Assembly (NCBI GenBank): GCA_017469885.1
Contig: JAFUFO010000010.1
Span: forward strand, 1-64,000
Reading direction: 5' to 3'
Origin: Solobacterium sp.
GTDB taxonomy: Bacteria > Bacillota_I > Bacilli_A > Erysipelotrichales > Erysipelotrichaceae
Length of the DNA stretch: 64,000 nt
Both the position numbers and the translations under genes were made by a program. Below, in pieces: positions 33,101 through 41,472 of the stretch. The number at the start of each line of letters is the position of its first letter. Within the stretch, counting starts at the first letter, position 1. The notes under the pieces are model-generated. The model had not been told where the DNA came from. It made no database searches and worked only from the letters and a program-made list of their open reading frames with translations.

Positions 33101-33691
33101 ATGTCATTGCTGGACAGGGATATCCGGGAGCCGCTGTTTGAATGGCTGGAGGCAAATCATTCGATGGTGCGGATTCTGGAAGAAAAACAGATTGGACGCA
33201 GCCGGGCGGATGTAGTCGCAGTCACGGAACAGGGACTGATCGGAATGGAAATCAAAAGTGATGCGGATACCTATGCAAGACTTTCGCGTCAGGTGAAGGA
33301 TTATGACCGGTACTATGATTTCAATGTGATTGTCGCAGGGACAAGTCATGCGGGACACGTTGCGGAACATGTCCCGGAATGGTGGGGTATTGTCACCGTT
33401 GAAATGGATCGGGGACAGATGGATTTTTATGAAATGCGCAACGCAAAGCCCAACCCGAAGATGAAGATTGAAAAGCAGCTGTCTCTGTTGTGGCGGCCGG
33501 AACTGGCCCTGATCCAGGAACGGAACGGCCTGCCGAAATACCGGGAAAAATCAAAGGAATTTGTACAGAAGAAGCTTCTCGAGAAACTGCCTGCGGACCT
33601 TCTGCATGAGGAAATCGTTCATGCGCTGTTTGAACGGGACTATACACTGATTGAGGCGGAAATCGACGCCTTCCGTGCCGGCCGCAGGTGA
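33101..33691 (+). CDS. sce7726/PD-(D/E)XK nuclease-like protein
   Basis: A 196-residue protein. The N-terminal half resembles the sce7726 family: RADVVAVTEQGLIGMEIKSDADTYARL provides a D...E-x-K arrangement (D37, E50, K52) expected for a PD-(D/E)XK fold, and the conserved QVKDYDRYYD follows. The C-terminal half is basic and helical. The cellular role is unknown. No SD lies at proper distance: the nearest GGAGG (33072-33076) precedes a two-codon mini-ORF (ATG AAG TAA, 33083-33091). A TAAAAT (33089-33094) ends 6 nt before the start, so leaderless translation is possible. Confidence 0.75.
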   Translation: MSLLDRDIREPLFEWLEANHSMVRILEEKQIGRSRADVVAVTEQGLIGMEIKSDADTYARLSRQVKDYDRYYDFNVIVAGTSHAGHVAEHVPEWWGIVTVEMDRGQMDFYEMRNAKPNPKMKIEKQLSLLWRPELALIQERNGLPKYREKSKEFVQKKLLEKLPADLLHEEIVHALFERDYTLIEAEIDAFRAGRR

Positions 33692-33780
33692 TGAACGACA
33701 GGTATGCGTGCAGTATGAAACCTGCGGTAAAAACAGGCATGGATTCCGATCATTGCCTGTTATATACGCGCGCGGGATGA

Positions 33781-33786
33781 TATAAT
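33781..33786 (+). promoter_or_regulatory. -10 box of cdaA-cdaR
   Basis: Perfect TATAAT, with TGTTAT 17 bp upstream as a weak -35; the AAAGGAG SD of cdaA follows. Confidence 0.5.
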
Positions 33787-33811
33787 AACTTTCCGAAAGG
33801 AGTATTTTGCC

Positions 33812-35434
33812 TTGTCAACTTATAACGTAAATCTGACACTGGAGAATATCCGAACGATTACGATCATGTTTCTGGATATTTTCATCATGTGGATGGTCCT
33901 ATACAATACGATCCGTCTCGTACAGTCCAATTCAAAGACCGTACAGATTTTTAAGGGCGTTCTGCTGATCCTGATCATTGACTCCTTTGCGACACTGCTC
34001 GGTCTCAAGACCGTCTCTTATGTCACAAATATCTTCATCAACTGGGGATTCCTTGCGATCATCATCATCTTTCAGCCTGAGATACGATCCGTGCTGGAGC
34101 GGCTCGGCAAGACGAATGTATTTACCAGGATCACGACCCTGACCGGAAACGAGAAGGAGAACCTCGTGGATCAGATCGTCACAGCGACGATGCTGCTGAG
34201 CAACGACCAGACCGGTGCGCTGATTTCCATCGAGCAGAGCCATACGCTCGAAGATTTTATTGCGACCGGCACAAAGCTGAATTCCGATGTTACAGCGGAA
34301 CTGCTGACATCTATCTTTGTTACTTCAACACCGCTTCATGACGGTGCGGTTATTATCCGCGGTGACAAGATTGCCTGTGCGAGTGCTTATTTCCCGCCGA
34401 CCAATCTTGAACTGCCGTCCCGCTATGGCGCAAGACATCGTGCGGCGATCGGTATTTCAGAAATCACGGATGCCGTGACAATTGTTGTCTCCGAAGAGAC
34501 CGGTGCGATTTCCATCACGGAAGGCGGCACGATTACAACGGTAAACCGCAAGCAGCTGCGTGATTATCTGCTGCGTGTGATCTGCGGTGAGGAAACGGAA
34601 GTCACTCCGACAAGCCGTCCGAAGCTGAACAATGAAGCTGCTCGTGATGTCATCATTGAAGATACGGAAACGAAGAAGACGGATGAGCAGGTGAAGGGCG
34701 GACTCACCGGAACGATTTCCAAACTGGCCATCAAGCGCCAGGAAGCCAAGCGTGAAAAGATTCCGGTTGAAGCGGTTGTCAACGGTGAAAAGGACAAGGT
34801 GACTCCGGCCAAGGAAGACGCTAATCCGGATGCCGGCATCAAACGTATTGAAGAAGGTGCGCATGACATCAAGCTTCCGCGCAAGAAGGAACGTCCGGTT
34901 CCAAGTTATCCGGAACATTCCGCATCGCATCGGTTTGAAGAAAACAAGCGTGCGGAAATGGAGGCACAGAAGGAACTGGTTCGTGCCAAGGAAGCGGAAA
35001 TGGCAGAGATTCAGCGGGCACGCGAGGAAGCTGCCAAGGATGCTCTTCGCAAGGAAGCGGAGGATCGCGTTCGCCGTGCAGATGAACTGCGGATGCGGGA
35101 ACTTCAGCAGCGTGAAGCCCAGCAGCGCGAGGCACAGCAGCAGGAGGCTCAGCAGCGTGCTGCCGCGGAAACTGCCAATGGAAACCGGCGGATGACTGCT
35201 GAAGAAGTTCAGGCACAGCGTGAAGCTGCCCGCAGACAGCTGTCCGGAAAACCGGAACAGCCGCTAAATCCGAATGGTGTCATCATGGATGACAAATCTC
35301 GTCAGTTCGACACAACCAAGCTGGATCTTTCCAAGATCATGGGCATGAACGATGAACTGACAAAGACATTCCAGATGCTTGATTCACTTGAAGACGGGGA
35401 TAAATCCTCCAAGAAAAAAGGAGGTAACCGATAA
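33812..35434 (+). CDS. cdaA: Diadenylate cyclase CdaA with long C-terminal extension
   Basis: Membrane c-di-AMP synthase, 540 residues against about 270-280 for the family. Three N-terminal membrane helices (about 14-35, 47-65, 70-88) precede the DAC domain, with DGA at 177-179 and RHR at 208-210 intact. From about residue 265 an extra hydrophilic region begins: a Lys/Glu-rich linker, then a predicted coiled coil (about 370-460) rich in Glu/Arg/Gln with tandem QQREA-type repeats, and a final segment (LDLSKIMGMNDELTKTFQMLDSL). The start is TTG with AAAGGAG 9 nt upstream. It overlaps cdaR by one base. Confidence 0.93.
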   Translation: MSTYNVNLTLENIRTITIMFLDIFIMWMVLYNTIRLVQSNSKTVQIFKGVLLILIIDSFATLLGLKTVSYVTNIFINWGFLAIIIIFQPEIRSVLERLGKTNVFTRITTLTGNEKENLVDQIVTATMLLSNDQTGALISIEQSHTLEDFIATGTKLNSDVTAELLTSIFVTSTPLHDGAVIIRGDKIACASAYFPPTNLELPSRYGARHRAAIGISEITDAVTIVVSEETGAISITEGGTITTVNRKQLRDYLLRVICGEETEVTPTSRPKLNNEAARDVIIEDTETKKTDEQVKGGLTGTISKLAIKRQEAKREKIPVEAVVNGEKDKVTPAKEDANPDAGIKRIEEGAHDIKLPRKKERPVPSYPEHSASHRFEENKRAEMEAQKELVRAKEAEMAEIQRAREEAAKDALRKEAEDRVRRADELRMRELQQREAQQREAQQQEAQQRAAAETANGNRRMTAEEVQAQREAARRQLSGKPEQPLNPNGVIMDDKSRQFDTTKLDLSKIMGMNDELTKTFQMLDSLEDGDKSSKKKGGNR

Positions 35435-36855
35435 TGTCAGAAAACAAAGACAGACGGTTCGATAACCAGGAACAGGCAAGCAAAACAGAACTTGCCAACC
35501 GGATTGCCGGCCAGTCCAAGCGTGTCGCCAATACCTATCAGCACATCGGTGACCATGTAGTCCGGATTATCCGCTGGTTCTCATCCTTCATTGATAAAAC
35601 ACTCTTCAACCGCAGATATTCCAAATTCGTATCGCTGATTCTCGCAGTGATGATGTATGCCGTTGTAAATTACAACAGTCGTGCATCTATTTACACGAAT
35701 ACGCTGCGCACGGCAAAAGATTTAAGCAATGTTACGGTTACTGCGAAATACAACGCAGATACCTTTGAACTCTCGGGACTTCCGGAAACCGCGGATATTA
35801 CAATCACCGGTGATGCGACCAGCGTTACCAGTGCCGCCAATGTAGACGGTGTGATCTTCGCAGACCTTGAAGGTCTTACAGAAGGCACCCATGAAGTCAA
35901 ACTTGAAGCAGAAGGCTATGGCGCCAATGTTTCCATTAAAATCGATCCAAGCACTGCTGTGGTTACACTGAAAAAGAAGACCACACAGGCATACGATCTC
36001 AGCTATGACTTCATCAACCTCGATAAGATGGAGAACATCTATTCGGTCGGTACGCCGGTATTTGAATTCACCCGGGTCAATGTTCGTGCATCGAAGGATA
36101 CGCTGAATTCCATCGCGTTTATCAAGGCACTGATCGACGTCACCGGACAGACAGCTGACTTCACACAGGATGCGCGTCTGGTTGCCTATGACGCAAATGG
36201 TCTTCCGGTTGTTGCGGATATCTATCCGTCAACTATTGAGGTTACTGTGCCGGTCACCTCACCGAACAAGACTGTACCGATTGCGGTCGAAGTTACCGGC
36301 GATATTCCGGAAGGACAGGCAATCGACAGTATTGAGATGGATCAGCAGTCCGTTACGATCTACGGTCCGGAATCCGTTCTCGGACAGATCGATCAGGTTG
36401 TCGTAACGCTGAATGCCTCCACCATTACGAAGGATTCGACGATCATGCGTCCGATTACATTGCCGGCAGGAGTCAACTCCAGCAACATCAACCAGATTAC
36501 GGTTTCCATCAAGCTGGCAGAAGGTTCCTCACGGACCATTGACAACGTCAAGATCAATTACCGCAATAACGTCAACAACTACAAGGCTTCCACGTCCGAC
36601 AACAAGACAACGACCAGTGTCACCGTCTTCGGAACGGAAGCGAATATCGCTAATATTACCGCAGATGATATCAATGTTTACGTTGATATGAAAGACGCAA
36701 AGCCGGGTATTCAGGAATTCCCGCTCGAAGTCGAACAGCCGATGGGCGGTCTTGTGAAGTATTCCCTCACAGAACCGACGTTTGAGATGAACGTCCTCGG
36801 CGAGACCAATGATGACGGCGGAAACGGTGATAATGCGGATGTGAATATCGGCTGA
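35434..36855 (+). CDS. cdaR: YbbR-domain regulator CdaR
   Basis: A 473-residue partner of CdaA. A cytoplasmic N-terminus (about 60 residues) precedes one membrane helix (about 66-84); repeated extracytoplasmic YbbR domains follow, recognisable by VTVTAKYNADTFELSGLPETADITITGD and three further copies of this fold. CdaR modulates CdaA from the outer face of the membrane. The ATG shares a base with the cdaA stop and has a strong AAAGGAGG SD. The third gene of the usual operon, glmM, is not here; a terminator follows. Confidence 0.93.
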   Translation: MSENKDRRFDNQEQASKTELANRIAGQSKRVANTYQHIGDHVVRIIRWFSSFIDKTLFNRRYSKFVSLILAVMMYAVVNYNSRASIYTNTLRTAKDLSNVTVTAKYNADTFELSGLPETADITITGDATSVTSAANVDGVIFADLEGLTEGTHEVKLEAEGYGANVSIKIDPSTAVVTLKKKTTQAYDLSYDFINLDKMENIYSVGTPVFEFTRVNVRASKDTLNSIAFIKALIDVTGQTADFTQDARLVAYDANGLPVVADIYPSTIEVTVPVTSPNKTVPIAVEVTGDIPEGQAIDSIEMDQQSVTIYGPESVLGQIDQVVVTLNASTITKDSTIMRPITLPAGVNSSNINQITVSIKLAEGSSRTIDNVKINYRNNVNNYKASTSDNKTTTSVTVFGTEANIANITADDINVYVDMKDAKPGIQEFPLEVEQPMGGLVKYSLTEPTFEMNVLGETNDDGGNGDNADVNIG

Positions 36856-36885
36856 TCGATAGCCGAAAGGACATCAGAAACAATG

Positions 36886-36919
36886 AAAGAAACTGAGACA
36901 CGTGCTCAGTTTCTTTTTT
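36886..36919 (+). terminator. cdaA-cdaR terminator
   Basis: Perfect 12-bp stem AAAGAAACTGAG/CTCAGTTTCTTT with a 7-nt loop and T-run. Confidence 0.93.
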
Positions 36920-36949
36920 GTTCGGGCGGTGTGAATGCATATATTCTTG

Positions 36950-36958
36950 TGCTAGAAT
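36950..36958 (+). promoter_or_regulatory. Extended -10 promoter of the two-component genes
   Basis: TGC plus TAGAAT (36953-36958) forms an extended -10 ending 7 nt before the response-regulator ATG. Transcription would start at or next to the A of ATG. Confidence 0.5.
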
Positions 36959-36965
36959 TGAAACC

Positions 36966-37628
36966 ATGAAACGGGTAGTCAGTATTGTAGAGGATGAGCG
37001 CGATCTGAATGAGCTTGTCAAACGATATCTGGAAAAGGAAGGATATGAGGTCCGCTCATATCTGACGTTTGATGATGCCTCGATTCATACCGGTGACGAC
37101 GATGTTCATCTCTGGATCTTGGATATCATGCTGGGAGACAAATCCGGTTTTGATCTGATTGAGGAAATCCGCCGTCAGAATCCGAATGTCCCGGTGATTT
37201 TCATGTCTGCCCGTGACAAGGAATTTGACCGGATCATCGGCCTTGAGAAGGGAAGCGATGACTATATCACCAAACCGTTCTCGCCGAAGGAACTGGTTCT
37301 TCGCGTCAATAACATCATGCGGCGTACATACCGCAATGACAACGAAACAATCACGGTTGATGGCTACCGCATCAACGATGTCAAACGCACCGTTACTGAT
37401 GCGGCAGGGTCGTCGATCGATCTTTCCACGAAAGAATATGAACTCCTGATGATGTTTGTAAAGAACACCGGAACTGCCTTTTCGCGTGAACAGATTCTGG
37501 AACAGGTCTGGGAAACGAATTACTACGGCAGCGACCGGGTGGTGGATGACACCATGCGGCGTCTGCGCAAGAAGATGCCGGATCTGAACATTCATACGAT
37601 CTATGGATTCGGGTATCGGCTTGGCTGA
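36966..37628 (+). CDS. OmpR-family response regulator
   Basis: 220 residues. The receiver domain has the acidic pair in VEDERD, the phospho-acceptor Asp in LWILDIMLGD (about residue 52) and the conserved Lys in YITKPFSPKEL. A winged-helix DNA-binding domain follows, with STKEYELLMMFVKNTGTAFSREQILEQVWE. The ATG at 36966 is preferred over an in-frame TTG at 36918 that lies in the terminator T-run. No SD is visible. The stop overlaps the kinase start (TGATG). Confidence 0.92.
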   Translation: MKRVVSIVEDERDLNELVKRYLEKEGYEVRSYLTFDDASIHTGDDDVHLWILDIMLGDKSGFDLIEEIRRQNPNVPVIFMSARDKEFDRIIGLEKGSDDYITKPFSPKELVLRVNNIMRRTYRNDNETITVDGYRINDVKRTVTDAAGSSIDLSTKEYELLMMFVKNTGTAFSREQILEQVWETNYYGSDRVVDDTMRRLRKKMPDLNIHTIYGFGYRLG

Positions 37629-39100
37629 TGAAACGGATTCGTTTATGGCTGCGGGAGCTTTCCCTGACCCAGCAGCTGGTCACAATTCTTTTTCTCGTAA
37701 TCTCTGTTCTGACGATTTTCATTTTTGCCTTCCTGACTCCAGGTATTAATCAGTTCACCTCCGCCGAAATGTACCGCATGCTGCATGCGGCGCATATCCG
37801 CGCGGCATACTATGTCGATTCTGTGGATCATATCAGTCAGGTCGACTTTTTTGATGAGGAGAACGGCATCATTCATGTCCTCTATGACAATACCGACCGC
37901 TCATTCGGCGGACATGCCGGCGAGGCAGATGAGCTGCTGAGTGATGCGCTGTCGGAAGACATACGCATGCATCTGCCGGAAGCGGCGGACGGAATGAAGG
38001 ACTATCAGTTCGGAGAAACCGGTGGACGCCATACGGTGCTGTATACCATTTCCAGAGTGCAGGACGGGCGTTACCTTGTGACGATGATCTCGTCTGCCGG
38101 AGAATCGCAGTTCCGCAGTATGCTGGTGAACAATATCGTCAATGCGAATATGATGATTGCCATTGTGCTGTTTGTCATTCTAACGGTATGGGTCGCGACG
38201 ATCATCTATCCGCTGAATCAGATCAAGGCATACATCACCAGAATCAAGAATGACGAACCGGTTGAACTGACGGTCAACCGTCACGATGAGATCGGTGAGG
38301 TTGCGGACGCGCTGCGTGAAATGGACAGCGAACTGCAGAAACAGAACCGGGAAAAACAGGAGATGATACAGAACATCTCCCACGATCTTAAGACGCCGAT
38401 TGCGACCATCCGCAGTTACGGAGAATCCATTAAAGACGGCATCTATCCGTACGGAACCCTGGAGAAATCCATTGACGTGATCATTGAACATGCCGACCGG
38501 CTCGAGAAGAAAGTACGCTCCCTGATTGCGCTGAACAAGATGGGGTATCTACTGGATGACTGTGAGGAAGGGGATACGCTTGTCATGTCGGAAGTCATCG
38601 ACAAGGCTTTGCTTTCGCTGAAGGTCATCCGTCCGGAAATCACCTTCCGGCGGGAACTGGATAAGGGCGTGAAGTTCCATGGCGATGAGGATCCCTGGCG
38701 CATCGTTGTTGAGAATCTTGTCGATAATGCGCTGCGATATGCGGTTACGACGATCACCATTGAACTGCATCCAGGTGAACTTAAAGTAATCAACGACGGA
38801 AAACCGATCGATAAAGAGCGTATCTCAAAACTGTTCCACCCGTACGAAAAGGGTACGGATGGGCAGTTTGGCCTTGGCCTTTCCATTGTCTATAAAATCG
38901 TCACAACCTATGGCTACCGCATTGAAGCGGAGAATCTTGCGGACGGCGTATGTTTCCGGATCTGGAAGGAACTTCCGAGGAAGGAAATCCGCGCAATTCA
39001 AAAGGAAAAGAAGAAAGAAGAACGCGAGAAAGCAAAAGAGATCCGCCGGATGGAACGCCAGGAGAAGAATGAACGCAGGAACAGTCCTCCGGAGTCTTAA
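37628..39100 (+). CDS. Membrane sensor histidine kinase
   Basis: 490 residues. Two membrane helices (about 16-38 and 175-197) bracket an extracytoplasmic sensor domain of about 135 residues. HAMP (about 198-250), HisKA with the phospho-accepting His in NISHDLKTPIATIRSYGES, and an HATPase domain with N-box VENLVDNALRY and GLGLSIVYKIV follow. A strongly charged tail of about 35 Lys/Glu/Arg residues closes it. It partners with the overlapping response regulator. The stimulus is unknown; next to cdaAR and a Mur-like ligase, a cell-envelope signal is plausible but unproven. Confidence 0.92.
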   Translation: MKRIRLWLRELSLTQQLVTILFLVISVLTIFIFAFLTPGINQFTSAEMYRMLHAAHIRAAYYVDSVDHISQVDFFDEENGIIHVLYDNTDRSFGGHAGEADELLSDALSEDIRMHLPEAADGMKDYQFGETGGRHTVLYTISRVQDGRYLVTMISSAGESQFRSMLVNNIVNANMMIAIVLFVILTVWVATIIYPLNQIKAYITRIKNDEPVELTVNRHDEIGEVADALREMDSELQKQNREKQEMIQNISHDLKTPIATIRSYGESIKDGIYPYGTLEKSIDVIIEHADRLEKKVRSLIALNKMGYLLDDCEEGDTLVMSEVIDKALLSLKVIRPEITFRRELDKGVKFHGDEDPWRIVVENLVDNALRYAVTTITIELHPGELKVINDGKPIDKERISKLFHPYEKGTDGQFGLGLSIVYKIVTTYGYRIEAENLADGVCFRIWKELPRKEIRAIQKEKKKEEREKAKEIRRMERQEKNERRNSPPES

Positions 39101-39117
39101 CGGAAGACTGTTTTTCA
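39080..39117 (+). terminator. Terminator overlapping the kinase stop
   Basis: AACAGTC...TCCG (39080-39091) pairs with CGGA...GACTGTT (39101-39112), one mismatch, then TTTTTC. The stop codon lies in the loop. Confidence 0.7.
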
Positions 39118-39135
39118 TGTACAATAACCGGAGAT

Positions 39136-39897
39136 ATGAGTGATACAACGATGATGATCTGCGGCGTCAGAACCGCATACCGCCATACCGGAACCGGAAG
39201 AGATGTCATCCTGCTTCATGGATGGGGGCAGAACATGTTTATGATGTCTGCGATTGAAAACCATCTCAACCAGTTTTTTTCTGTATGGAATCTTGATTTC
39301 CCCGGACACGGAGAAAGTGATGAACCTCCTGTCGCATGGGGAATGGAGGAATACACAGACTTTCTTGCGGAATTTATCCGGCTGAATGGTATTCAGGATC
39401 CGATTCTGATCGGGCATTCGTTTGGATGCCGTGCCGCAATCCGTTATGCGGCGGAACATCCGGTACATAAAATGTGTCTGACCGGCGCTGCCGGAATCCG
39501 GCCGAAACAGTCCAATGCACAGAAAATGCGGGTGAAGGCATATAAGGCCGCAAAGTGGCTTCTGAAAACAACACACCAGGACGAAGCGCTGAAAAAACTG
39601 CAGGACCGTTCGGGCTCACAGGATTATCGGAATGCGCATGGCGTGATGCGGGAAACTTTTGTTAAAGTGGTAAATGATGATGTCAGTCCGCTTCTGCCCA
39701 AGGTGAGCTGCCCGGTGCTTCTGGTCTGGGGCAGCAACGACACTGCGGCTCCGCTCTGGATGGGCCAGCAGATGGAACGGGAAATGCAGGATGCAGGCCT
39801 TGCCATATTTGAAGGGGATGACCATTTTGCATACTGGAATCAGGCGGAGCGGTTTAACCGTGTGCTTGATGCATTCTTAAAGGAAGACATGTTATGA
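39136..39897 (+). CDS. Alpha/beta-hydrolase
   Basis: A 253-residue soluble hydrolase. It has the oxyanion motif LLHGWGQN, the nucleophile elbow GHSFG (Ser about residue 95), the acid in VWGSNDTAAP and the base His in GDDHFAYWNQ. The fold is that of esterases or C-C hydrolases; the substrate is unknown. The SD CCGGAG is close to the start, and TACAAT (39120-39125) may be a -10. It overlaps the MurF-like gene by ATGA, so the two are translationally coupled. Confidence 0.88.
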   Translation: MSDTTMMICGVRTAYRHTGTGRDVILLHGWGQNMFMMSAIENHLNQFFSVWNLDFPGHGESDEPPVAWGMEEYTDFLAEFIRLNGIQDPILIGHSFGCRAAIRYAAEHPVHKMCLTGAAGIRPKQSNAQKMRVKAYKAAKWLLKTTHQDEALKKLQDRSGSQDYRNAHGVMRETFVKVVNDDVSPLLPKVSCPVLLVWGSNDTAAPLWMGQQMEREMQDAGLAIFEGDDHFAYWNQAERFNRVLDAFLKEDML

Positions 39898-41465
39898 GAG
39901 TTGTCTATTTTATAATCATTATTCTTGCGGCGCTGGTGCCTGCCAAGCATGCGCTCCATATGTTCCAGCAGAACCGTTATGAACTGGGACGGTTTTCTTC
40001 CTGGATTATGGAAAACGTAGAGGGCGGCGCAAAACGTGCAATCATTCCGGCTGCGGTCATCACGGCAGTTGCGGTTGCGTGTATGGGTCTGTCGGTGAAT
40101 CATGTCCTGCTGTTCTGTATTGTGATCGGAGCCGTGCTTGCGGCGGTTCTGATTCTGCGGGAAACAAAGGCGACCTATATCAAACCGCTTGTCTACAGCG
40201 ACCGTGTCAAACGTCAGATCGCGGTGCTTGCGGTACTGTATCTTCTGATACAGTTCTGGCTGCTGTTCCGTTACCGCCGGTTTAATCTCTGGATGATGCT
40301 GGCGCTTTCCTATTTCGGCCCATGGCTTCTGATCTATCCGATGGCACTGATCACCGGGCCGGTTGAAAAGCGGGTCAATCAGGGCTTTGTCAATGACGCA
40401 AAGCGGATCCTTGCCCAGCATGATGACATGATCCGCATCGGTATTACCGGATCTTATGGAAAGACGACGACCAAGAATATCATGAATGCCGTCCTTTCCC
40501 AGCAGTTCAATACACTGATCACACCTGCCAGCTACAATACCCCGATGGGAATCACACGGACGATCCGTGAGATGATGAAACCGATCCATCAGGTGTTCAT
40601 ATGTGAGATGGGTGCCGACCATGTCGGCGATATTACGTATCTGATGGAGTTTGTAAAACCGACAATCGGCGCGGTTACGTCCATCGGTCCCCAGCATCTT
40701 TCAACGTTCGGTTCCCAGGAAAACATCACGAGAGAAAAGATGCAGGAAATCGAGCTGCTTCCGGAAGACGGATTCGGTGTTCTGAATGTGGATAATGACT
40801 TTATCCGTAATTATAAGATTCAGTCAAAGGTGAAAACCGCAACGTATGGTCTGCATCATGATGCAGATTATACCGCAAAGGATATTTCTTACAGCCCGGG
40901 CGGAATGAAATTCACGGTTGTATGCCATGGGGAAGAGTATCGCATGGAAACTCATCTGCTTGGCGAACTCAATATTTTGAATATTCTCTGTTCGATCGCA
41001 GTCGCACGGCATCTGGAAATTCCGTGGGAATCCATCCGCCGCGGCGTACGGCAGATGAAACAGGTAGAGCATCGTCTCGAACAGCGGATCATCAACGGCC
41101 GGATGTTTATTGATGATGCATTCAATTCCAACCCGAGCGGCTCCGCGATGGCGCTGGATGTACTGGCCATGATGCCGGGGAAACGGGTTATTGTCACGCC
41201 GGGAATGATCGAGCTCGGTGACCAGCAGGAGGCGATCAACCGGGAATTCGGCGCCCGCATGAAGGGTCGTGCCGATGACGTGATCCTTGTCGGTTCGCAT
41301 CAGACCAAACCGATTCTGGAAGGTCTGAAGCTTTCCGGATTTGATATGGATCATGTATCTGTGGTCGATAAGGTGACGGAAGCCTTTGACATAGTGTATC
41401 GGATTACAACGCCGGAGGATACGATCCTTCTGGAGAATGATCTTCCGGACGCATTTAACAGGTAA
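39894..41465 (+). CDS. Membrane-anchored MurF-like Mur ligase
   Basis: 523 residues. The N-terminal 155 residues are hydrophobic, with about five membrane helices, in place of the soluble UDP-MurNAc-tripeptide-binding domain of ordinary MurF. The Mur ligase centre starts with the ATP loop GITGSYGKTTTK (residues 183-194); the YNTPMGITRTI and CEMGADHVGDI segments are MurF-like, and the C-terminal domain has DDAFNSNPSGSAMALDVL. It probably adds an amino acid or dipeptide to a membrane-associated precursor, or acts as an additional MurF. No second MurF is in the window. Coupled to the hydrolase upstream and followed 7 bp later by an Ntn hydrolase. Confidence 0.85.
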   Translation: MRVVYFIIIILAALVPAKHALHMFQQNRYELGRFSSWIMENVEGGAKRAIIPAAVITAVAVACMGLSVNHVLLFCIVIGAVLAAVLILRETKATYIKPLVYSDRVKRQIAVLAVLYLLIQFWLLFRYRRFNLWMMLALSYFGPWLLIYPMALITGPVEKRVNQGFVNDAKRILAQHDDMIRIGITGSYGKTTTKNIMNAVLSQQFNTLITPASYNTPMGITRTIREMMKPIHQVFICEMGADHVGDITYLMEFVKPTIGAVTSIGPQHLSTFGSQENITREKMQEIELLPEDGFGVLNVDNDFIRNYKIQSKVKTATYGLHHDADYTAKDISYSPGGMKFTVVCHGEEYRMETHLLGELNILNILCSIAVARHLEIPWESIRRGVRQMKQVEHRLEQRIINGRMFIDDAFNSNPSGSAMALDVLAMMPGKRVIVTPGMIELGDQQEAINREFGARMKGRADDVILVGSHQTKPILEGLKLSGFDMDHVSVVDKVTEAFDIVYRITTPEDTILLENDLPDAFNR

Positions 41466-41472
41466 CATTACG

